Shown here: one piece after another, positions 16,852 through 25,168 of the stretch
Numbering within the stretch: position 1 is the stretch's first letter
Layout: every line of letters starts with the position of its first letter
Assembly: GCA_964595955.1 (NCBI GenBank)
Contig: CAZQSF010000003.1
Coordinates: forward strand, 1 to 64,000
Direction: 5' to 3'
Origin: JAJDFU01 sp964595955
Lineage (GTDB): Bacteria; Bacteroidota; Bacteroidia; Chitinophagales; Saprospiraceae
Length of the DNA stretch: 64,000 nt
Notes under the pieces: model-generated
Databases searched by the model: none
What the model was told of the DNA's origin: nothing
Seen by the model: only the letters and a program-made list of their open reading frames with translations
Program-made: the position numbers and the translations under genes

Positions 16852-18951
16852 TCACTCCACCACAAACCGGGCCACATACACCTGCCCGTCTGCATCGGTG
16901 GCCAGCAGCTGGTAGAGGCCCGTGGGCACCTGACTGAGGTCCAGTTCCAGAACCTGGGTAAAAGCAGCGACCCGGCGGCCCTGGGTATCGTACAGCAGAA
17001 CCTCCTTCATGGGAGCTGCCGCATCCAGGAAAAGCCGGTCGCCGGCCGGATTGGGATATACCCGCAAGGGCTGGTAGCTGATCTCCCGCAGTCCGGTGGT
17101 AACCCAGCAATCGTCCGCCAGGTCATCCAGGTACAAATGCTCTCCATGGGATTGAAAGCAACGCAAAGAGCCCCCTTCTCCTCCGTCAGCTATACAGAAC
17201 TCATCGATAACAAAGAGCGAAACCGCGTCTCCACCTACACCTTCGATCATGTGAGCAAACCCCCATGGGTTGTTACACTCCAACCTCAACCGTTTCCGCT
17301 TACTCCCGTCCAGAAGGGTCACAGAGCCTATCTGAATCACGGTAAGCTTCCTGCCTGGTCCCCAACCGGAATACAGATCTGGCACAGCCAGCGTATCCCC
17401 AACCTCCAGGCCGAAATCCATTATGAGCACCGACTCGCCCTTGTACCACTGGTAGATCTTCTGCCCGTCCTGGCGGAAGTATCGCCCCTCTGCATAGGGG
17501 GCAAAGTTTTCGTCGCCGAACTCTTCGTCAGAAACCAGCCATTGCCGCCACAGGTGCCCCCCCAGTGCGGTCAGGGAATCAGCAAAGCGGAAGCGCCGGG
17601 TGAATATCGATTGACAAAAGCCATCACAGAAGGTTCGTGTCCATTCATGATTGGGGTTCACCCAGCTCGTTTCATCCAAGTGCGGTTCCAGAATGCGCAC
17701 CTCCGGACAGTCCGCCGGGTCCAGGCAGCCGTTCTCATCTACCGCCAAGAGCCAGAGCTCCGAGTAGATGACAAAGCCCGGTTCGGCCCGGTAGGTATAG
17801 CCCATGGCTACCAGCCCGCCATCTTCTGTTTCCTTGATCTTTTGCAAAGAGGAAAAGCGGTAGTAGTATTCCTCCAGCGTTTCGTGCTCGATGCCGTTCG
17901 GGATCTTGAACAGGCGGGTCCACAACAGCTCCCCCTGGGCCGTGACCCGGGCAATAAAGCCGTGTTCCTCCGAATCGATCGCATCCACGTCCCACACCTT
18001 ACCACACACCACCAGGTCGCCGTTGGCCGTCTCTGTGATGTCCAGGATGTCGTAGCTCCGCTTATTGGTGAATACATCATAGGGCAATTCTACACTCCAC
18101 TCCAGCTCCTCCATGGCAGGGTCCAGCTTGTTGAGCCGGCCATAATTGCCTTCAGTAATTATTCCCATTGGATGACTCCGGGTTGAAAAATAAAAGCTCC
18201 CATCTCGACTCACAAGCAGATTCGGAGTAGCTACAGGAACATCCACCGAATAGCTCTTCACCACCTGACCCTGGGTATTCAGTTTCACCAGATAGTCTGA
18301 GCTAGGCCCCTCATACGCATCCGCCTCATTGAAAAAGGCCAGATGCCCATCCGGGGTGGGCTGCAGATCTTGGCACCAGTTGGTGTTGTCTTCCTGCAGG
18401 ATGTGCCAGTTGTCCTGAGGGTGTGTACAGGTGGAATCCCACTGGATGATGTTGGCGTAGGCGGGGGCGATGCCTGGGGTCTGGAACGAAATGCCATAGG
18501 TATAACAGCGCCCGCTATACTTGAAAATACCCTCATTCACATATCGAAAGCCGTCGTCGGCCAGGTATTTGGTGACGGTATAATCCGTGAGCGGCATATT
18601 GCCTTTGAGAATATAGACCGAGGTTTGACCATTATCATTTTCTTGGGCCGAAAGGGTGACGGAATCCCCCTCAATAAGCATGGACTGTTCGTTGCCGCGC
18701 CAAAAAGCCTCAATGGTATTAACCTCCAGAAGCTCGCCTTCCCTGTCGAAATGCGCCAGGGTAGCGCATTCATTGGTATCTGAAAAGCAGATGTGGCCGG
18801 AAAGCACGACGATCTCGTCATTCCACAGCGCGAAATCCCCGGGGGCATTATCCCGGCCCACTCCCAGATCATATAGCTTGCTGAAGGTGGACTGGCCTAA
18901 GGCCCCGATGAAGGATAGCAGCCCGATCGTCAGAAAAAGTAAAGGTTTCAT
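16852..18951 (-). CDS. Secreted protein with type IX secretion (type A) sorting domain
   Basis: 699 residues. Signal peptide 1-19 (LLSFIGALGQ), a large region of unrecognised beta-rich sequence with many aromatic and Asp residues (about 25-620), possibly beta-propeller-like, and a C-terminal sorting domain (about 625-699) starting PLRVYPNPAGDRLFLD and ending in TGLYQLLATDADGQVYVARF. It should be exported and attached or released by the type IX system. Both ends are bracketed by the same 42-nt palindrome, and the whole segment by a 44-bp direct repeat, so it appears to be a cargo gene of an inserted segment. Function unknown. Confidence 0.87.
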   Translation of the reverse strand: MKPLLFLTIGLLSFIGALGQSTFSKLYDLGVGRDNAPGDFALWNDEIVVLSGHICFSDTNECATLAHFDREGELLEVNTIEAFWRGNEQSMLIEGDSVTLSAQENDNGQTSVYILKGNMPLTDYTVTKYLADDGFRYVNEGIFKYSGRCYTYGISFQTPGIAPAYANIIQWDSTCTHPQDNWHILQEDNTNWCQDLQPTPDGHLAFFNEADAYEGPSSDYLVKLNTQGQVVKSYSVDVPVATPNLLVSRDGSFYFSTRSHPMGIITEGNYGRLNKLDPAMEELEWSVELPYDVFTNKRSYDILDITETANGDLVVCGKVWDVDAIDSEEHGFIARVTAQGELLWTRLFKIPNGIEHETLEEYYYRFSSLQKIKETEDGGLVAMGYTYRAEPGFVIYSELWLLAVDENGCLDPADCPEVRILEPHLDETSWVNPNHEWTRTFCDGFCQSIFTRRFRFADSLTALGGHLWRQWLVSDEEFGDENFAPYAEGRYFRQDGQKIYQWYKGESVLIMDFGLEVGDTLAVPDLYSGWGPGRKLTVIQIGSVTLLDGSKRKRLRLECNNPWGFAHMIEGVGGDAVSLFVIDEFCIADGGEGGSLRCFQSHGEHLYLDDLADDCWVTTGLREISYQPLRVYPNPAGDRLFLDAAAPMKEVLLYDTQGRRVAAFTQVLELDLSQVPTGLYQLLATDADGQVYVARFVVE

Positions 18952-18954
18952 GTG

Positions 18955-18996
18955 TAAGACTTCAAAAGTCTCCGAGACTTTTGAAGTCTGGGAGCA
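18955..18996. repeat. 42-nt palindromic repeat, right copy, at the start of the secreted protein gene
   Basis: Identical to 16719-16760. The hairpin ends 5-6 nt before the ATG at 18951 (minus strand), so in mRNA it would be immediately upstream of the start codon and could shape translation. The same hairpin at both ends of one gene is more suggestive of an element boundary than of a terminator. Confidence 0.88.
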
Positions 18997-19012
18997 ACAA
19001 CTTGCTCTTAAA

Positions 19013-19205
19013 TTAACGTGAGGTTGGAGTTGAAGCTAGTCGCTAAATTGATGAATGTCAAAACCTCAGGTTGTAGAAGCTAGATTGTAGAATGCTAGTA
19101 AGACATGCTGACGTCCCTATACCCTCTACCTGCTACCCTCTACCGGGAGGTTGGGCCCTGACTACCATCACCTTACGAAATCTGCCATGCCCAACCTCAC
19201 GTTAA
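19013..19205. mobile_element. 193-bp element with 15-bp perfect terminal inverted repeats (MITE-like)
   Basis: TTAACGTGAGGTTGG (19013-19027) is the exact reverse complement of 19191-19205; extension outward gives two further matches after one mismatch. The interior has no reading frame and shows imperfect repeats (gttgtagaagctag / attgtagaatgctag). It is AT-richer than its surroundings. No clear target duplication is seen. The whole 18997-19342 stretch holds no gene. Confidence 0.5.
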
Positions 19206-19342
19206 ATTATTCAATTATAGCTGGTTTGTCAAGACCTGCATCAAGAAGCAGAGGATCCGAATGGGTTTGGACTTCACCCTCTGGGTTATCCTTTCCAAAT
19301 TTTTTCCTGAATCGAACTGTGATCCTATTCCAATTCACCCCC

Positions 19343-20227
19343 TTACCACAACCCCAGCCAGCGATCGTTGCGCTGCAGCTGCAGGTATGGATATTCCCGG
19401 GCGCCGAAGGACCCGGAAAAACCGGCATGGGGCGAGTTGAAGTCCAGCACGATGGGCCGCCCGGCATGCGAGTGGATGAGCAATTGGTAGAGAAAAGCCC
19501 AGGCCGGCGAGCCGGATCGATCGCCCACCGCATCGCCCAGCAGGCTCATCACGCGCCCGTGGCTGTACACGAAAAAGTCGGCGGCCAGCAATTGGTCATT
19601 GCGGTCCTTTACGGCACTGGCAAAGCCCCAGCCGCGGTGCAGGGCGTTGTACATGATGCGCAGCAGGGCGTGCTGGTCCGGGCTGTGCGTATGCGTCTGG
19701 CCGGCAAAAAAGCCGGCGATGCGCTCGGGTTTGATGCTCGAGACCGGCAGCAGCTCCTCCTCCTGGGCCCGGTTGAGCTGGGTGAACAGTTCGCTGCTGA
19801 AGCGATCGGCCAGCTCCTCGTAGGAGTAGCCCAGGTCCAGGTAGTAGTTGGCCTGCTTCCCCACCTGAAATCCCATATCCTCCGGGGGGCGATTGGCGGC
19901 GCCCACGGCGATGTCCACCTTTTTGTAGGGCTCCGGAATGGCCTCCAGGAAGGCCCGGATTCGGCCGGGCGAAAGGGCCCGAACGGAGTAGATGCCCATC
20001 TCGCGCATCCAGCGGGGCTGTACCAGGCGGCTTCGCCCCAGGCGATCGGTGCGATACACCAGCGGAAAGACGGAATGGTACTCGTCTTCCACCAGCCCGC
20101 ACCAGTCCTTGGCCACGTGATCCAGAAACCACATATACCCAAACACATTGCCATTGGGCGCGTAGTGCACACAGCCGTTCCAGCGGGCTTTCTCGATCTC
20201 GTCGCGATGCAGCAGTCGGATGTTCAT
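19343..20227 (-). CDS. Acyltransferase-like protein (GNAT/FemAB-type fold), Bacteroidota-specific
   Basis: 294 residues, no signal peptide. Overall pattern is that of tandem GNAT/FemAB-like proteins: N-terminal MNIRLLHRDEIEKARWNGCV, a middle Lys/Asp-rich helix region, and a second half with HALLRIMYNALHRGWGFASAVKDRNDQLLAADFFVYSHGRVMSLLGDA resembling an acyl-CoA-type domain. The substrate is unknown. It is divergent from the HMA gene. The last 44 bp are duplicated beside truA (16674-16717), so this gene borders the inserted segment and remains intact. Confidence 0.6.
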   Translation of the reverse strand: MNIRLLHRDEIEKARWNGCVHYAPNGNVFGYMWFLDHVAKDWCGLVEDEYHSVFPLVYRTDRLGRSRLVQPRWMREMGIYSVRALSPGRIRAFLEAIPEPYKKVDIAVGAANRPPEDMGFQVGKQANYYLDLGYSYEELADRFSSELFTQLNRAQEEELLPVSSIKPERIAGFFAGQTHTHSPDQHALLRIMYNALHRGWGFASAVKDRNDQLLAADFFVYSHGRVMSLLGDAVGDRSGSPAWAFLYQLLIHSHAGRPIVLDFNSPHAGFSGSFGAREYPYLQLQRNDRWLGLW

Positions 20228-20272
20228 ACGATGGAAAAAACAGGTAGCTTCCCGGATGGTTTGCTATCTGCC

Positions 20273-20303
20273 TTGCCGGGATGGGAATCCGCTCGTACCT
20301 TTG
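20273..20303 (+). promoter_or_regulatory. Promoter of the HMA-domain gene
   Basis: -33 TTG at 20273-20275 and -7 TACCTTTG at 20296-20303 with a 20-nt spacing match the Bacteroidota sigma consensus; the start codon follows at 20319, leaving a very short leader. Confidence 0.65.
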
Positions 20304-20318
20304 CCGAAAGGTCACGCC

Positions 20319-20531
20319 ATGCCCTCACCCAAACGATTCAAGACCAACATCAACTGCGGAAACTGCATCCGGGCCGTTTCGGGTTTCCTGGACGAAGTAC
20401 CCGGGCTGGAGCAGTGGGCGGTGGATACCGATAATCCGGATAAGATCCTGACCGTGGAAGGAAGCGCCTCCGAAGAACAGATCGTCGAGTCGGTAGAGGA
20501 GGCCGGCTTCGACATTGAGCCGCTCCCATAG
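20319..20531 (+). CDS. Small heavy-metal-associated (HMA) domain protein
   Basis: 70 residues, a single HMA domain with the metal-binding pair NCGNC (Cys13 and Cys16) and the typical ending EEAGFDIEPL. It would bind copper(I) or a similar soft metal and pass it on, like copper chaperones; no P-type ATPase is nearby. The ATG at 20319 is chosen because the promoter box ends at 20303. The gene ends 6 nt before glyA on the opposite strand. Confidence 0.8.
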   Translation: MPSPKRFKTNINCGNCIRAVSGFLDEVPGLEQWAVDTDNPDKILTVEGSASEEQIVESVEEAGFDIEPLP

Positions 20532-20537
20532 GGCGGT

Positions 20538-21827
20538 TTACACCCCCAGCTCGGCCGTGGCGTAGAGGGGGAACTGTTCCATGGTGGCATTCACCTCTTC
20601 GCGCACCGCGTTCAGCGCCTGCTCGTTTTCCGGACGGGACACTACGCGGTCGATCCAGTCGACGATCTGCAGGCAGTCGGCCTCCTTGAGGCCGCGGGTA
20701 GTGACGGCTGCCGTGCCGATGCGGATGCCGCTGGTCACGAAGGGCGATTCGGTATCGAAGGGCACCATGTTCTTGTTGACGGTGATGTCGGCCTTGCCCA
20801 GGGCGGCATCGGCAGCCTTGCCGGTGATGCCCTTGTTGCGCAGGTCGATGAGCATGAGGTGGTTGTCCGTGCCGCCGGATACCACCTGATAGCCCCTCTG
20901 CACAAAAGCCTCTGCCATAGCCCGGGCGTTCAGCACCACCTGCCGGGCGTAGGCCTTGAATTCGGGCTGCATGGCTTCCCGGAAAGCCACAGCCTTGCCG
21001 GCAATGACGTGCTCCAGGGGTCCGCCCTGGGTGCCGGGGAAGACGGCGCTGTCCAGGATCTTGCCCATCTTGATCACCGTGCCTTTCCGGGTGGTGCGCC
21101 CCCAGGGGTTCTCGAAGTTCTTGCCCATCATGATGATGCCGCCGCGCGGGCCGCGCAGGGTCTTGTGGGTGGTGCTGGTCACGATGTGGCAGTGGGCCAG
21201 CGGATCGTTGAGCAGGCCGGCCGCAATGATCCCGGCCGGATGGGCAATATCGGCCAAAAGCAGAGCCCCAACCTCATCGGCAATGGCGCGAAAGCGGGCG
21301 TAGTCCCAGTCGCGGCTGTAGGCCGATGCGCCGCAGATGATGAGCTTGGGCTTCACCGCCCGGGCCTTGGCCGCCACCTTGTCCATGTCGATGAGGCCGG
21401 TATCCTTCTCCACGCCGTAAAAGTGGGGCGAATAGGTGATACCCGAAAAGTTGACCGGCGAACCGTGGGTGAGGTGGCCGCCGTGCGAGAGGTCGAAACC
21501 CAGGATGGCATCGCCCGGCTCCAGCAGGGCCAGGAAAACGGCCGCATTGGCCTGGGAGCCGGAATGGGGCTGTACGTTGGCCCACTCGGCTCCGAAAAGT
21601 TCTTTGAGCCGGTCGATCGCCAGCTGTTCTACCTGATCCACAATCTCGCAGCCGCCGTAGTAGCGCTTGCCGGGGTAGCCCTCGGCATATTTGTTGGTGA
21701 GCACGCTGCCCACCGCTTCCATGACGGCCGGGCTGGTGAAGTTTTCTGAAGCGATCAACTCGGCGCCCCGGCGTTGCCGTTGCAGTTCCCGATCGATCAA
21801 TCCGAAAAGCAGCGTATCTTTTGCCAT
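20538..21827 (-). CDS. glyA: Serine hydroxymethyltransferase
   Basis: 429 residues, normal length. Interconverts serine and glycine with tetrahydrofolate, the main one-carbon source. PLP lysine Lys222 lies in TSTTHKTLRGPRGG; ELIASENFTSPAV (about 23-35), SGSQANAAVF and FDLSHGGHLTHG are family motifs. The ATG at 21827 (MAKDTLLFG) is preferred over an upstream in-frame ATG at 21932, which lies beyond the promoter box at 21879-21886. Confidence 0.97.
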   Translation of the reverse strand: MAKDTLLFGLIDRELQRQRRGAELIASENFTSPAVMEAVGSVLTNKYAEGYPGKRYYGGCEIVDQVEQLAIDRLKELFGAEWANVQPHSGSQANAAVFLALLEPGDAILGFDLSHGGHLTHGSPVNFSGITYSPHFYGVEKDTGLIDMDKVAAKARAVKPKLIICGASAYSRDWDYARFRAIADEVGALLLADIAHPAGIIAAGLLNDPLAHCHIVTSTTHKTLRGPRGGIIMMGKNFENPWGRTTRKGTVIKMGKILDSAVFPGTQGGPLEHVIAGKAVAFREAMQPEFKAYARQVVLNARAMAEAFVQRGYQVVSGGTDNHLMLIDLRNKGITGKAADAALGKADITVNKNMVPFDTESPFVTSGIRIGTAAVTTRGLKEADCLQIVDWIDRVVSRPENEQALNAVREEVNATMEQFPLYATAELGV

Positions 21828-21878
21828 CTGAGGGTGACTTTTTTGGGAAAAACCTTCCAAAGGACTGGTAGTGCCGGG

Positions 21879-21886
21879 CAAAGGTA
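21879..21886 (-). promoter_or_regulatory. -7 box of glyA
   Basis: On the minus strand TACCTTTG, a full match to TAnnTTTG, about 50 nt upstream of the glyA start. No clear -33 TTG. Confidence 0.5.
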
Positions 21887-21980
21887 CAATATTTTGTTCC
21901 TCCAGGCCTTTCAATAGTCGCCTACCAGGCATTGCAAGGGTTTTATTTTTACGTTCGCATTAAGCTAAGATCAACACTTC

Positions 21981-23831
21981 ATGGCCGCCCGTGTCTCCAT
22001 CTTTTTTACTGCGCTATTGAGCTTTTTGCTGTTTGCCCAGAGCCCGGCCTGGGGGCTGGCGGCCCGCCTGCGCTGTATGTGGCGCGACGACCCGGCCACG
22101 ACCATGGTCATCGGCTGGGACCAGGTGCGGGGCAGCAACCCGCTTTTCTTCTACGATACCCAGGACGGCGGACGCCTCACCCAGAAGTACCAGTTCAAAC
22201 AGCGCCCCGACCGCATCGTGGAAGCCAAAGGCATGAACAACCACTTTGTCCGGCTTACCGGCCTTCGGCCGAATACCACCTACTACTTCGTCATCCTGGA
22301 CAGCGAGGGGGTGAGCCGGCGATACGCCTTTACCACCGCTCCGGCACGCCCCGAAGGACGCCTTTCCCTCATTGCCGGCGGCGATTCGCGCAACTACCGG
22401 CAGGCTCGCCGTAACGCCAACCTGTTGGTGGGCAAATTGCGGCCCCATGCCGTACTCTTCGGCGGCGATATGACCGGCGGCGACACCGCCGGCGAATGGA
22501 TCGAATGGCTGGACGACTGGCAAACCCACATCACGGATGAAGGGCACCTCACGCCCATCATCGTCGCCCGGGGCAATCACGAATACACCAATGAATCCGT
22601 CACCGAACTCTTCGACCTGCCCCATCCGCAAGTGTACTACGCCTTCAGCCTGGGTGGCACCCTGCTGCGGGTCTATACCCTAAACACCATGATTGCGTCG
22701 GGGGGCGCGCAAAAAGCCTGGCTGGAAGAGGATCTCAAAGCCCACCGGCACATGCATTGGCGCATGGCCCATTATCACCATCCCATGCGGCCGCACACCA
22801 GCCGCAAGCCCGAAAAGGACGAACTCTATTTTAACTGGGCATCCCTTTTCTTTGAGCATCGCATGGACCTGGTCGTGGAATGCGACGCACATGTGGTGAA
22901 GACCACCTGGCCGATCGCCCCATCCAGAAACAGCCGGGCGGAGCAGGGATTTGTGCGAGACGATGCCCGGGGCACCGTGTACGTAGGCGAAGGCGGTTGG
23001 GGCGCTCCCTTGCGCCAGCCCGACGACCCCAAGGCCTGGACGCGCAGCCTGGGCAGTTTCAATCAGTTCAAGTGGATCTTCGTGGACCTCCAGAAGATCG
23101 AGGTGCGCATCGTACAGACAGACGGTGCCGAGCGGGTAGCCAGCGTCCGGCCGGAAAACCGGTTTACGCCGCCTATGGGCCTCAATATCTGGAGCCCTGC
23201 CCAGGGCGACGTGGTGGTCATCCCCAGCCGCGACCAATCCTATGCGGCGGCCGTGCCGGCCGCTCCCCCGCTGGAAGTCCAGGGCTTTTCCGCTTCCAAT
23301 ACGGGCCAGGGCATCGTCCTTGACTGGACCAGTAACAACGAACAAGCGCCCCTGCAATACCACATCCAGCGAAAGCTGGGCAGCCAGCCCACCTTCGAGA
23401 CCATCTTTTCCATGCAGGCCAAAGGAGGGCCGGACAATGCCTACACCTATCGCGACCTGCAGGTCCGGCAGATCAATCCCGAAGTGGAAATCACCTACCG
23501 GCTAAACTGCCTTCTGCCCGACGGCTCGGTACTTCAATACACCAGCAAGGTGGAAAGCCGGGCCGGGAAGCCCGCCGGCCCGGCGATGAGATTGGAACCC
23601 ATTGCCGGCACCTCGATGGTTCGGGTGCCTTTTCGGCTTCAGGCCCCTGCCAATGTAGAGGTTCTCATCCAGGATGTTTTTCACAAGGAAGTCAAGCGCA
23701 TCCAGCTCCCCGCTTTGGAAAAAGGCGAGCATAAGAAAGCCTTGCAATTCGGCGACCTGCCGCCCGGGAAATACCTGATCGAAGTGCTGGTGCGCGACCA
23801 AACGATTGCCACTTACCCCTACCAGCGATGA
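21981..23831 (+). CDS. Secreted purple-acid-phosphatase-like metallophosphoesterase
   Basis: 616 residues. Signal peptide 1-25; fibronectin-III-like N-terminal domain (about 27-120); metallophosphoesterase (about 125-345) with metal ligands in GGDSRN (Asp135), GGDMTGG (Asp163), GNHE (199-201), HYHHP (about 267) and CDAHVV in place of the usual GHxH; then a fibronectin-like region and a C-terminal beta domain without a type IX sorting tail. Expected to release phosphate from organic phosphates outside the cytoplasm. The altered last motif is worth noting. Convergent to nothing; polyprenyl synthetase follows on the same strand. Confidence 0.85.
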   Translation: MAARVSIFFTALLSFLLFAQSPAWGLAARLRCMWRDDPATTMVIGWDQVRGSNPLFFYDTQDGGRLTQKYQFKQRPDRIVEAKGMNNHFVRLTGLRPNTTYYFVILDSEGVSRRYAFTTAPARPEGRLSLIAGGDSRNYRQARRNANLLVGKLRPHAVLFGGDMTGGDTAGEWIEWLDDWQTHITDEGHLTPIIVARGNHEYTNESVTELFDLPHPQVYYAFSLGGTLLRVYTLNTMIASGGAQKAWLEEDLKAHRHMHWRMAHYHHPMRPHTSRKPEKDELYFNWASLFFEHRMDLVVECDAHVVKTTWPIAPSRNSRAEQGFVRDDARGTVYVGEGGWGAPLRQPDDPKAWTRSLGSFNQFKWIFVDLQKIEVRIVQTDGAERVASVRPENRFTPPMGLNIWSPAQGDVVVIPSRDQSYAAAVPAAPPLEVQGFSASNTGQGIVLDWTSNNEQAPLQYHIQRKLGSQPTFETIFSMQAKGGPDNAYTYRDLQVRQINPEVEITYRLNCLLPDGSVLQYTSKVESRAGKPAGPAMRLEPIAGTSMVRVPFRLQAPANVEVLIQDVFHKEVKRIQLPALEKGEHKKALQFGDLPPGKYLIEVLVRDQTIATYPYQR

Positions 23832-23969
23832 GGGCCTGGCGGCCGCTCCCTTGTCCCGGCCACTGCATGAACAATTGAGTTCTCGGGGGTGTCTTATGCA
23901 CGAAGAAAACCCCGGTTCGGGCAATGTCCGAAGCCCGGGGGCGTCCGATATACCCAAGGGCATATTTCG

Positions 23970-23977
23970 TAGCTTTG
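23970..23977 (+). promoter_or_regulatory. -7 box of the polyprenyl synthetase gene
   Basis: TAGCTTTG matches TAnnTTTG, 22 nt before the start codon used here. A strong GC hairpin (23910-23940) lies just upstream without a T-run and may separate this transcript from the phosphatase gene. Confidence 0.5.
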
Positions 23978-23998
23978 GTCAGCCCTCCAATGCAACCT

Positions 23999-24973
23999 AT
24001 GGTAACCACCCTCTCCTCCATAAAAGCCCCTATTGCCGAAGAGCTCAAGCAATTTGAGGTGCATTTTCGTCAATCGATGAAGAGCAATGCCCCCTTGCTG
24101 GACAAGATCACGTATTACATCGTGCGGCGAAAGGGTAAGCAGGTGCGGCCCATGTTCGTTTTTCTGGCTGCCAAGCTGTGCGGACCCGTCAGCGAAGCTA
24201 CCTTCGTAGCCGCTTCGCTCGTGGAGCTCCTGCATACGGCTACGCTGGTCCACGACGATGTGGTGGACGACTCCTTCGAACGCCGCGGCTTTTTCTCCGT
24301 CAATGCCCTGTGGAAAAACAAGATCGCCGTTTTGGTGGGCGACTACCTCTTCTCGCAGGGCATGCTGCTGGCGTTGAAAAACCAACAACACCGCCTGCTG
24401 GAAATCGTGTCCGAGGCAGTAAAAGCCATGAGTGAGGGGGAGCTTCTGCAGATCGAGAAGGCCCGCCGGCTGGACATAGAGGAACGCATCTATTACGACA
24501 TCATCCGCCAAAAGACCGCTTCGCTCATTGCGGCTGCCTGCCAGGCCGGGGCAGCCTCCACCTCGGAGGCGGCGCACGACCTGAAGCGCATGCATCAATT
24601 CGGCGAAAAGATCGGGATCGCCTTTCAGATCCGGGACGACCTTTTTGACTTTGGCTCCCAGGATGTGGGCAAGCCCCTGGGTATCGATATCAAGGAAAAA
24701 AAACTCACCCTGCCCCTGATCTACGCGCTCAAGCAAGCCAAGGCATCCACCCGCCGGCACATTATACACCTCATCAAGCGCCACCACGAGGATACCGAGA
24801 AGGTCCATGAGGTGATCCGGTTCGTTCGCCAAAGCGGCGGGTTGGATTATGCCCGCCAAGCCATGTATCGCTACCGGGAGGAAGCCTTTGCCATCCTGCA
24901 CACCTTTCCGGACAACGAAGTGCGCCAGGCGCTGGAAGACCTGGTGACCTTCGTCACCGAGCGGGAAAAATAA
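23999..24973 (+). CDS. Polyprenyl (all-trans) diphosphate synthase
   Basis: 324 residues. Adds isopentenyl diphosphate units to an allylic diphosphate; in Bacteroidota it usually makes the side chain of menaquinone. First Asp-rich motif HDDVVDD (85-91) and second motif IRDDLFD (211-217) are complete, KGKQVRP (46-51) is the substrate-binding stretch. Start taken at MVTTLSSIKAP; an ATG 9 nt upstream (23990) is equally possible. Chain length cannot be read from sequence. Confidence 0.92.
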   Translation: MVTTLSSIKAPIAEELKQFEVHFRQSMKSNAPLLDKITYYIVRRKGKQVRPMFVFLAAKLCGPVSEATFVAASLVELLHTATLVHDDVVDDSFERRGFFSVNALWKNKIAVLVGDYLFSQGMLLALKNQQHRLLEIVSEAVKAMSEGELLQIEKARRLDIEERIYYDIIRQKTASLIAAACQAGAASTSEAAHDLKRMHQFGEKIGIAFQIRDDLFDFGSQDVGKPLGIDIKEKKLTLPLIYALKQAKASTRRHIIHLIKRHHEDTEKVHEVIRFVRQSGGLDYARQAMYRYREEAFAILHTFPDNEVRQALEDLVTFVTEREK

Positions 24974-25055
24974 GCGCTCCATCCACAAGTGGGGCCGGTG
25001 CGAATTATCTGCGCACAAAAGCTTTTCAGCATTAGCAGCGGCTGTCCATTCTTCG

Positions 25056-25063
25056 TACTTTTG
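25056..25063 (+). promoter_or_regulatory. -7 box of prs
   Basis: TACTTTTG matches TAnnTTTG. Transcription would start near 25070, so starts upstream of that are excluded, while the ATG at 25091 and the GTG at 25169 both remain possible. Confidence 0.5.
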
Positions 25064-25168
25064 TTAAGGGAACGTTGCCCGGGACGGCAAATGCAGGTAC
25101 AAGCGTTGCGGGCAAAAGAGACGAGCCCTTCCCTGAGCGTTCGTCCTCCAAGGCTAAATCAACCACTC

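Noticed and set aside
23910..23940. Strong GC hairpin after the phosphatase gene as a terminator
   Set aside because: No T-run on the plus strand, so it is only mentioned with the promoter at 23970.
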